NCBI GenBank assembly: GCA_031266615.1
Contig: JAISAR010000002.1
Coordinates: 1-35,253, forward strand
Direction: 5' to 3'
Origin: Rickettsiales bacterium
GTDB lineage: Bacteria > Pseudomonadota > Alphaproteobacteria > Rickettsiales > Anaplasmataceae
Length of the DNA: 35,253 bases
In this document: positions 1 through 7,667 of the stretch, one piece after another
Position numbering within the stretch: the first letter of the stretch is position 1
Layout: each line of letters opens with the position of its first letter
Notes under the pieces: generated by a model
Told to the model about the DNA's origin: nothing
Database searches by the model: none
The model's input: the letters and a program-made list of their open reading frames with translations, nothing else
Position numbers and translations under genes: made by a program

Positions 1-119
1 AGAAGATTGCTACATCATTCGCTAATCTGTTTTCTCCTTTAAGATTAGGTGAATACCGTATTCCTCCTACAAGCCTATCACTTGCTTTATTAGCGTAGTT
101 TCTTCGGAAATACCTCTGC
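1..119. repeat. Terminal inverted repeat, left copy (119 bp, perfect)
   Basis: Positions 1-119 (agaagattgctacatcattcgc...tacctctgc) are the exact reverse complement of 35135-35253; identity breaks at 120 (a versus t). Confidence 0.98.
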
Positions 120-121
120 AT
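1..121 (-). CDS. 5' part of an ORF truncated by the window edge: MQRYFRRNYANKASDRLVGGIRYSPNLKGENRLANDVAIF...
   Basis: ATG at 121-119 (minus), 40 codons without stop to the edge, overlapping the holin 3' end in another frame. Too short for the supplied ORF track. Weak SD-like AAGAGA upstream. Confidence 0.55.
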   Translation of the reverse strand, partial: MQRYFRRNYANKASDRLVGGIRYSPNLKGENRLANDVAIF

Positions 122-326
122 TTAGATCTCTTGCTTTAGATTTAGAATTTTTTTTCTCCTTCTCTTCTTTCACGAAAATAACACCGCATCCATATGCCGC
201 AAGAGCAGCTTCTATAATATGATCAACTTCATCTGGTGTGAAAAACATTACAGTAGCTCCTACTATTGAGATTATAGACTTAAATACATTGGTTTTCATA
301 ATGTGAGAAATATTGTTTAGTATCAT
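90..326 (-). CDS. Putative holin (small protein with hydrophobic segments, charged C-terminus)
   Basis: 78 aa; hydrophobic SIISIVGATVMFF and AALAAYGCGVIFV; KEEKEKKNSKSK tail; TAATG stop/start coupling with the endolysin gene; SD GGAGGG. Confidence 0.6.
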   Translation of the reverse strand: MILNNISHIMKTNVFKSIISIVGATVMFFTPDEVDHIIEAALAAYGCGVIFVKEEKEKKNSKSKARDLNAEVFPKKLR

Positions 327-907
327 TATGCTCTAGCCCTCCTAAGCCAACCCTCTTCAAAAACTTTAAGTGCAGGATTCTTCACAATTAAATCAATATA
401 ATAATTTTCAAGGTACCGTTTAAAAGCATGCATCAGCGTAGCGTTCATATTTATATGATCGGCTACTAATGAAAATACAGTTATGTTATTTAGCGTACCT
501 AATGTTAATGGCCCAATTTTCCCATCTATTTTTAAATAAGATTTCAAATCTACGTTATATGGAGGAGGTGTAGCATCATTAATAGCAGATTGTAATATTT
601 TAGCAGCTGTTACATTCCCAATATTAACTGAGGTAATAAATAACTTCTTAACAATTTTTTTGGAATCTGAGGCATTAAATATATCATCGCACTTCTGCAG
701 CATCCAATAATCTTTTTCATATATGGATTTAGCTTCTTCTTTCTTTAAATTTTTAATATCTAGATTTGGGTAAGCCTTACTTGAGATACCAAATTTCGTT
801 CCTCCTCCTGGATCATTAGGGTGTACTGAGTATTTTTCTCCTTCCCATTGCATCAATTCCTCAAATGCTTCTTCAAACACTCCTGGATATTTTGTAAGAT
901 ATGTCAT
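326..907 (-). CDS. Endolysin, glycosyl hydrolase 108 (N-acetylmuramidase) with PG_binding_3-like C-terminus
   Basis: FEELMQWEGEKYSVHPNDPGGGTKFGIS matches the GH108 catalytic motif (EGGYSNDPNDPGGETKYGIS-like); KIDGKIGPLTLGTLN in the C-terminal domain. Confidence 0.9.
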   Translation of the reverse strand: MTYLTKYPGVFEEAFEELMQWEGEKYSVHPNDPGGGTKFGISSKAYPNLDIKNLKKEEAKSIYEKDYWMLQKCDDIFNASDSKKIVKKLFITSVNIGNVTAAKILQSAINDATPPPYNVDLKSYLKIDGKIGPLTLGTLNNITVFSLVADHINMNATLMHAFKRYLENYYIDLIVKNPALKVFEEGWLRRARA

Positions 908-1353
908 AAATCACTCCTTAATTTAGAATAAAAAATGCATGTTTGACGATTAGGTCCAAATGCTCGAAGGGTCCCTTCTTTAGTAAACCCTAAATGCTCA
1001 ATAAAACGTTTGTTTTTTGGTTTTGAATCTTTAACTGCAGCTTGTAATCGAAAATATTTGCCATTTAATATCTGAACAACATCTCGTGCTACCTTTAACA
1101 CAACTCTAAGATCAGTATTAAATACTTTGTTAGACATGAACAAAGCTATGTCTGCTACGTCTTTACGTACAGGTACATGGTACCATATTGCAACTTTTTC
1201 TCCTTTTACATACAACGTGTAGCCATTTTGTATCTTATGAAAATAATGAATATCTTCATTTAAAAGATCACATAGTTCATCTTGATCTTTAAAATCAAAA
1301 GAAAAAGCATCATATATAGAGTATGGTCTAATTTCAACTATATTGCCTTGCAT
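904..1353 (-). CDS. GNAT-like protein, T7 gp13/DUF2833-like
   Basis: 149 aa; C-terminal RFIEHLGFTKEGTLRAFGPNRQTCIFYSKL is GNAT-like; sits between scaffold and endolysin; ATGA overlap with the endolysin gene. Confidence 0.55.
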   Translation of the reverse strand: MQGNIVEIRPYSIYDAFSFDFKDQDELCDLLNEDIHYFHKIQNGYTLYVKGEKVAIWYHVPVRKDVADIALFMSNKVFNTDLRVVLKVARDVVQILNGKYFRLQAAVKDSKPKNKRFIEHLGFTKEGTLRAFGPNRQTCIFYSKLRSDL

Positions 1354-2296
1354 ACTCTTTATTTTTAATTGAGCTTAGCGTTGCTATTTCTTGCCTTACT
1401 TGCGCATACTGTGGATGTGTTGGATTAGCAAGAATTGACATTCTCTGATGATCATTTCTTAGCTCTTTTAATCTAACTTCTGCAGTTAAAGGAGTCATAG
1501 TAGACGAAGCGTAACTTTGAGTACTTGCAGCTTGAGCATCACTAGCACCAATTGCTGCTAACAATTCCAAAAAAATAGCACTGTGTTGTGCTCCTACCTT
1601 TTGTACTTCTTCAAGAATTTCCTCTGCTGGTTTGTTAATGACCCTAGCCCAAATATCTATAGCCTTGTTAGCTCGCGCTAGTTGAATGTCAAATTTATCT
1701 TCTCCCCAATCCTTTTTCAAAATTTCTCTATTCTTAGAGACGTAATCATATACATTCTTAGATACATTAGAACGCTCCAGATTAAACGCAAAATTTAGAA
1801 AGTTGAAAACGTCATTTGCTTGGTTCCTGTTTAATCCAGAATAATATGCTAATTGCTTAATACTATCTTTCCACTCATCACTTAATAAGTCTTCATGATC
1901 TTCTTCAGTAGAATTAAAATTAAATTCATATCCATCCGAAGTTTGAGGTATATCACGAATTTGCTCATTCTTCTCAATAAATAACTTCCAATCTTGATCA
2001 TTAAAAGATTCATATCTTTTTCCAAGTAGTGCATTAGAAGCTTCATACGCTTTGGCAAATTTAACTGGATCATTATCATATTTTTTATATAACTCTTGTA
2101 CGTCTTCAGGTAGACTTGAAAAATCAAACTTTGCAGAATTTTGTGCTTTTGTGCTCTTTTGAGATAGCTTAGGACTACTCGCTGCCTTTGGTTTTTCAAC
2201 TTCATGAGCACTTTCCTTTTGCTCTTCTACTTCAGTTTTTTGTTCAACTACTTCGTCTTGTCCTTCAACTACTTCGTCTTGTTCCTCAAAGCTCAT
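1334..2296 (-). CDS. Putative capsid scaffolding protein
   Basis: Acidic, low-complexity N-terminus (EEQDEVVEGQDEVVEQ) then LPEDVQELYKKYDNDPVKFAKAYEASNALLGKRYE; downstream of the connector gene. Confidence 0.6.
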   Translation of the reverse strand: MSFEEQDEVVEGQDEVVEQKTEVEEQKESAHEVEKPKAASSPKLSQKSTKAQNSAKFDFSSLPEDVQELYKKYDNDPVKFAKAYEASNALLGKRYESFNDQDWKLFIEKNEQIRDIPQTSDGYEFNFNSTEEDHEDLLSDEWKDSIKQLAYYSGLNRNQANDVFNFLNFAFNLERSNVSKNVYDYVSKNREILKKDWGEDKFDIQLARANKAIDIWARVINKPAEEILEEVQKVGAQHSAIFLELLAAIGASDAQAASTQSYASSTMTPLTAEVRLKELRNDHQRMSILANPTHPQYAQVRQEIATLSSIKNKEYARQYS

Positions 2297-2609
2297 TATC
2301 TATTTCTCCTTCTCCTAAATTATTTGTAGCTTTGAAAAGTTGCATCACATAATCAGTTGGCAACTCTGTATAGCTAACAATAAGAGCAAATACCCTCCTC
2401 ATACCTTCCAAGTAATACATTAAATTTGGGTTGCATTGAAAATCACCTAAGTTTCCCACAGTAAATTTACATAGATAGTTTAATACCATTTTTCCAGATG
2501 GACTGTTAAACACCTCTTCAAACGCTATCTTTTCTTCTATAGTTGGCTCTAAGGCATCTAATACATCTGTATTTGATATATTAAGATTATCTTTCATATT
2601 CCAGTTCAT
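2286..2609 (-). CDS. Bbp19-like small head protein
   Basis: FNSPSGKMVLNYLCKFT...CNPNLMYYLEGMRRVFALIVSYTEL resembles the 'tpeGrrvL...EGrR' pattern of the Bbp19-like phage family; adjacent to the connector gene. Confidence 0.45.
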   Translation of the reverse strand: MNWNMKDNLNISNTDVLDALEPTIEEKIAFEEVFNSPSGKMVLNYLCKFTVGNLGDFQCNPNLMYYLEGMRRVFALIVSYTELPTDYVMQLFKATNNLGEGEIDNEL

Positions 2610-2680
2610 ATAGAATAATTTTTATTCTATTTTAAGGGCTTTAGAAAAATTATCAATCGTTTTTAATAAGCTTTAATCAA

Positions 2681-4432
2681 TTAATTTCCTTCTAAAACTT
2701 GATTTTCTAACGTTTGATTTTGATTTTTGAGGGCTGTTTGTTGTAATTCTAATTGCTCTCTTTGTCGCATAGTTTTAGCACGCTCTTCTCGAATCGCAGC
2801 AACTTCTTTATCACTTCTGATAATTTTAGGATCCAAATCGTAAGCTTCAGCTTCTGCAGCGAGTAATTGATCCAAGTTAATACGATCCAATACAGAAGGA
2901 TCAACTTGAGCTGCCATAACAACTTTTTGTAAAAATATTTCATCATTTCTTACATCACTTAAATTTTGCATCTTAGCTATTTTCCCACCAAATGAAATGT
3001 TTAATTGCATTATCGGCTTTGGCAGTAGCATCATTAGGGTACTTGTATCTATTCCATCAACACCAATCTCAGATGCTACATCATCATATGGAAACGGTGG
3101 AAGTATGCCAAGAAAATCCATAAGAGATAAGGTCCTTAAAACAGTATTGTTTAGGTCTTCTCCTTGTAACCCTATTAATGTCGGCTTAACACGATTATAC
3201 ATTTGCATTACTCTTTCGTTAACTTCAGTTGCTGTCATCGTAGGAGATTGAGGTGGGAAGATGTCTTTGAACAGTAATGTTTCATCAATATCATTTAATT
3301 TGAAACTATAAAGCTCCATCGAAGATCGTGGGTTAGCTGTCATATTCAATGGAACTATTTGAGGTCGCAATTGTGAATCTAATCCTTGAACAATTGCAGA
3401 TGGCCTAATCTTCTTTGCCATAAACGAATTAGCATCTTTAACAAGTAATGCTGGAGACTCCCTATATGCTTCACCCTTAAGGTATATCTTCGCTAGTTTA
3501 TTAATTGTTGATATATCAGGAATACCATCCCATAAAACACTGTGCCCATATACTTCTCCGCTCTTTACAAAAAATCTAGCAATAGCATATGGAGGTTTAA
3601 AATGATATCCATACCCAATCAAATATCTATTACCAGGATCAATTGTTATAACTAAATATGGATAAATTTGCCCAGGCATTCCAAGATACGGATTAGGAGT
3701 ACAAATGTCGATATACTCTTTAGTTACCGCAAATTCATTAGTTAATTTTTGTAAATCTCCAGGATGCAAGTTATCTCCCCAAATATCGTGAGCTTGTCGA
3801 GGAGTGAGATTATATCTCCTATATATGTTCTTAATATCTCCGTATCCACTAGTTTCAACAAAAATATCTGCCATACTAACTGCATTAAATTGAATCTTCG
3901 AATTGTCCCCACGTAAAAGAATTTCCCTACACCCAGTACCTAAACTAAACCAATCAAAGTACATACTGTAAGTACTTGAATAAAAGTTACTAGAAGGATC
4001 TTGGAAGAGCTTATATAACTCTAACTTGCAAAGTGTGCACCATTCCTTAGCTGATTTGCTCTTACTAATATTCACTGTCATCCAATTTGGAAGTCTAAGC
4101 ACAGCTGGCCCTACTGATAAACTATTCAACTGCAAAGACATCCAGTCAGTTGATGGATCTATTAGTAAATTATATAGTTGCGCAACAATTTTATTTACTT
4201 TACCAACTACTACAGACGTATAGTTTTTGAGCTCTGGAGAAGAATAATCGCTTTCTTTGCGAGATCCAGATGGCTTAGAATAGCATTCGTGATCAGGAAA
4301 TACATAACTATGTATTTCATTCCATTTTGTCTCCCATGGAGATCTATCTCTTTTAACTCGTTCCCAATTCTTAATCAGTTCTGTAACATTAATTTGAGAA
4401 CTAATATCAGTCATCATAGGTACTTTTGGCAT
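2681..4432 (-). CDS. Head-tail connector / portal protein
   Basis: 583 aa; N-terminal NWERVKRDRSPWETKWNEIHSYVFPDHE and the DPSTDWMSL, DIFVETSGYGDIKNIYRR and TATEVNERV motifs are typical of podovirus head-tail connectors (PF12236-like). Confidence 0.85.
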   Translation of the reverse strand: MPKVPMMTDISSQINVTELIKNWERVKRDRSPWETKWNEIHSYVFPDHECYSKPSGSRKESDYSSPELKNYTSVVVGKVNKIVAQLYNLLIDPSTDWMSLQLNSLSVGPAVLRLPNWMTVNISKSKSAKEWCTLCKLELYKLFQDPSSNFYSSTYSMYFDWFSLGTGCREILLRGDNSKIQFNAVSMADIFVETSGYGDIKNIYRRYNLTPRQAHDIWGDNLHPGDLQKLTNEFAVTKEYIDICTPNPYLGMPGQIYPYLVITIDPGNRYLIGYGYHFKPPYAIARFFVKSGEVYGHSVLWDGIPDISTINKLAKIYLKGEAYRESPALLVKDANSFMAKKIRPSAIVQGLDSQLRPQIVPLNMTANPRSSMELYSFKLNDIDETLLFKDIFPPQSPTMTATEVNERVMQMYNRVKPTLIGLQGEDLNNTVLRTLSLMDFLGILPPFPYDDVASEIGVDGIDTSTLMMLLPKPIMQLNISFGGKIAKMQNLSDVRNDEIFLQKVVMAAQVDPSVLDRINLDQLLAAEAEAYDLDPKIIRSDKEVAAIREERAKTMRQREQLELQQTALKNQNQTLENQVLEGN

Positions 4433-4445
4433 ATTTCACCTTTCA

Positions 4446-5171
4446 TTAAGCTATAAACAATTCCCCAGGAGCGTTTGGGCTAATACGTGCTCTCTTTGGG
4501 ATAGGCCCCCACCGCTTTCCATAATTGTTTTCATTAACTGGCGCATGCAGACGATGTGCCCATGGAGGATCCACAGCTCCCCATGCAGGATTATGATACT
4601 GAGGTATATTATTTGGGTTTTTCTCTTCTGGATTTAAGTTTGCTATTCCTCCAGGAGCTTTCAAAATAGGTTCTAGTGGCCGTGCAGCAGGCTCAGTAGA
4701 TAAATCAATATTGGATTTATCTACCCTCTTCTTGTAGTCTTGCATTAGCTCCTTAAAGTCTCTGTATGGATATTCAGGTGCTTTCTTTAAACCACTATTA
4801 TCAGGTTTGCTATTGTCATCAATATTCTTTAGAGCTTTTAGAGCCCTCCTTTTCTTTTCAATTGCTCTATGCGACAAAAATGCGCCAGTCCCAGCTCCAA
4901 TTCCTTCCCATGCAAATTGTCCCAATGTGCTAGTCGCTGCCCTAGATATATGGCTGCCTATCGCGCTTTTCATTAAAGAAGACTTACCAAATTCTCCACC
5001 AGCATAAGCCCCCAGTCCACTCATCACACCACTTAAAAGAGATTCTCCCCACTTCCCTCCAGTTACCTTTGTTGCTCCAAATGAAGATAAACCTACCCAC
5101 CATGGATTACCAGTCCAGAAGCCAATTGCAGTTGGAACTACAGTCCTAAATAACGTTTTGAACAGACTCAT
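4446..5171 (-). CDS. Gly/Ala-rich, membrane-like phage protein, function unknown
   Basis: 241 aa; amphipathic/hydrophobic N-terminal half (GESLLSGVMSGLGAYAGGEFG), Pro-rich C-terminus; co-directional between the connector and coiled-coil genes. Confidence 0.55.
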   Translation of the reverse strand: MSLFKTLFRTVVPTAIGFWTGNPWWVGLSSFGATKVTGGKWGESLLSGVMSGLGAYAGGEFGKSSLMKSAIGSHISRAATSTLGQFAWEGIGAGTGAFLSHRAIEKKRRALKALKNIDDNSKPDNSGLKKAPEYPYRDFKELMQDYKKRVDKSNIDLSTEPAARPLEPILKAPGGIANLNPEEKNPNNIPQYHNPAWGAVDPPWAHRLHAPVNENNYGKRWGPIPKRARISPNAPGELFIA

Positions 5172-5174
5172 TAG

Positions 5175-7628
5175 TTACCTCCTAGCAAAAAAAGAACTTG
5201 GAAATAATTTGTTCTGCTTATTTCCAATATTATTTGAAGGAATTCCTTCGTTTCTTCTTATTAATTCAAATGGCCCACCCTCAGGCCTTCCAGACCTCAA
5301 AAACATAGCAGGAGAATTTAAATTCGGTTCGATTATACCTAATGCATCATAACTTAAGCTAAGTAAATTACTCGTTCCCAATATATTTTTATCATCTTTG
5401 TGCAAATTACTTGTTTTCTGACTAGGAATAAAACTTTGATTAAATTCAACTTCTTCTCTGAATTCAGGTGTAATGTCTTGTAACGTTATAGGCCTTCTGG
5501 TGCCATCAGGTTTGTCTACAGCAACGTTATACAAAGTCCCTCCAGGAGCTACCATCTCTTCTGGAGTTTGAAGAGCCATCTCTATTCTTTTTTCCTCATC
5601 AGGTCTATCTGTTTTAATAATTTCACTGAAACTTTTCGCTTCATTTGAATTTTCAGGAGCTAACCTTAAAATTTCTGACTCTTTAATCGTAATACCGGGA
5701 GGTGGAGCTATTTTCCCACTTAAATATGGTGCAATCGGTTTAATTGGTGGCATTTCTCTTAATGGATGTACGACTGCTCCTCCTTTAATAGTTGCTATCG
5801 CTTTCCTAGTTGCATCTTTTCTTATATCTATGTACATAAGCTTCCCTCCCTCTGCATAAATACCAGGTTTTGGAGTCTGTCCTGCTATATGTATGTTAGA
5901 ATATTTGCCTCTATATGAGCTTGGAGGTTCAACACTTTCTCTGTATTTCTTAGCATCAACTGGGTTATCAGATTTTAGTGATATAATACTCTTTTTGATC
6001 TGCCCTTGATTCCTTCCCATCTGTTGTGCAGTACTTATATTCTCGTTAATTGTATAATTGTTGGCGTCTGCCCAAAAATCATTAGTATAATCAATTAATT
6101 CTTTAGACTCCTTTCCACCCTTCAATTCCACTCCGTACGCATTTACAGAATGCACTCCGAATTTACTATGTTTTTTGGAATCTCGTAATAAAGGATCAAG
6201 CCCAGCATCTATCATCTTGTACATGTTTCTTGAATTTAATACAAGATTACCATCGTTTTTCTTACTATATCTAAGAGGACTTACTAGCCTCCGTTGCCCA
6301 GTAATTTTGCTTCCAATTTCAAAATGTCTTTTGCCTTCAGGACCAAGTTGCTTAAATATTTCCGCTCTAGCTGTATCACTACTACCGTCTTCATTCTTTG
6401 GCAAATTGTCTTCATCTAATTCTGGTAACTTGCGGACATTTATATATCCTCCTCGGTTGTGCGCTTCGTTAATTTGCTCTTCCTTCTTCAATAAATGCTC
6501 TCTCGCTGTATATATATCCAGAATGTCTTCTGATGCCTTACTATGTTTTCTCACTTTTTCTAAATCACTTTCTAGCTCTTTCGTTTCACCAATTGGAACA
6601 TACTTTAATGCAGTTTTAATTTCTGTAAGCTCCTTTGTTAGCTCAGTATGTCGCTCATTATCTAGCTCTGATATAACTGCTTTTTTGTAGTCGTTCTTAG
6701 CTGCCTTATAAAGATTGCTAATATCTGGAAGGCTTAGTACTTCTAATTCTTGTTCTTTAAGGGTTTGCTCAAATTCTTGAAGAAGCTTTCTCGCTGGATC
6801 TAACTCTTTCGTTTTGTATTCATTTGCTTCAGTTTTTTGCTGTTTCGTAGCATATTTTTGAAATTTTTTACTGTTTACTTCTATATCAAATTTTTCTTCT
6901 GCTTCTTTTAATTCTGCATTAGCTTCAGTATAGTTACCTAAATTAGTACTATAATCATTTCGTAACTGGTCATGAGACTCTTGGGTTTTTTCCCATTCTT
7001 CGCTTATTTGCTTCTGAGCTTCAGGATCCGAAAGTATTTTATTTAATTCTTTGTCAAATACTTCTCCATACTCTTTCTTAACTTCTAATTCATTAGGAAT
7101 TCCATAGTGTTGTGGTGTATCTAGAGCTTCTATATTGCTTATTAATTTCTGCCCTATTTCCATTTGCTTCTTCTTGTCTTCTGCAATTGGAGGTGCATAC
7201 TTCATTGGCTCTCCAGTGTATGTAAATGGTTGAATCTCTGGAAACTCTATAATATCTGTAAGAAGAAGCTTTTTAACAAGCTGAGCCTGTGGAGATGGTT
7301 CTTCTACTATAATTGAAGAACTGGCAGACTCCTTTGAAGGGCTATTGGATTGCTTCAGAACTTTGTTAAGAGTGCTAGGTGTCGCAATCCCCTTTGGTGT
7401 AAGCCTCTTAAGAACGGGATTGAATTCTGGATACTGTGCCATCTTAGTAGCTGTACTAACAGTTACTACATCCTGCGCCTCCACAGGATTATACATTAAT
7501 CTCTTGTCTCGTTTGCTCTGGAGCTCTGTCATTCCCTGCAGAACGACATCACTTAGTTTAGGTACAGGAATAGATTCTAGTTCCTTATCATATTTCTCCT
7601 TCTTTTCTTCCATGCCCTGCTTAACCAC
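5175..7628 (-). CDS. Large coiled-coil/disordered protein, unknown function
   Basis: 817-aa ORF, long Glu/Lys-rich helical segments, co-directional, closely packed. Confidence 0.65.
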   Translation of the reverse strand: MVKQGMEEKKEKYDKELESIPVPKLSDVVLQGMTELQSKRDKRLMYNPVEAQDVVTVSTATKMAQYPEFNPVLKRLTPKGIATPSTLNKVLKQSNSPSKESASSSIIVEEPSPQAQLVKKLLLTDIIEFPEIQPFTYTGEPMKYAPPIAEDKKKQMEIGQKLISNIEALDTPQHYGIPNELEVKKEYGEVFDKELNKILSDPEAQKQISEEWEKTQESHDQLRNDYSTNLGNYTEANAELKEAEEKFDIEVNSKKFQKYATKQQKTEANEYKTKELDPARKLLQEFEQTLKEQELEVLSLPDISNLYKAAKNDYKKAVISELDNERHTELTKELTEIKTALKYVPIGETKELESDLEKVRKHSKASEDILDIYTAREHLLKKEEQINEAHNRGGYINVRKLPELDEDNLPKNEDGSSDTARAEIFKQLGPEGKRHFEIGSKITGQRRLVSPLRYSKKNDGNLVLNSRNMYKMIDAGLDPLLRDSKKHSKFGVHSVNAYGVELKGGKESKELIDYTNDFWADANNYTINENISTAQQMGRNQGQIKKSIISLKSDNPVDAKKYRESVEPPSSYRGKYSNIHIAGQTPKPGIYAEGGKLMYIDIRKDATRKAIATIKGGAVVHPLREMPPIKPIAPYLSGKIAPPPGITIKESEILRLAPENSNEAKSFSEIIKTDRPDEEKRIEMALQTPEEMVAPGGTLYNVAVDKPDGTRRPITLQDITPEFREEVEFNQSFIPSQKTSNLHKDDKNILGTSNLLSLSYDALGIIEPNLNSPAMFLRSGRPEGGPFELIRRNEGIPSNNIGNKQNKLFPSSFFARR

Positions 7629-7667
7629 TTTCTTTAACTCAGTATTTTTATCAAGTGAAGGAAGAAT

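Noticed and set aside
1882-2211. Minus-strand 109-aa ORF within the scaffold gene
   Set aside because: Same strand, other frame; Leu/Met/Lys-rich low-complexity; the scaffold frame is better supported by context.
6175-6690. Plus-strand 171-aa Ser/Leu-rich ORF
   Set aside because: Antisense shadow of the coiled-coil gene 5175-7628; no SD or domain signature.
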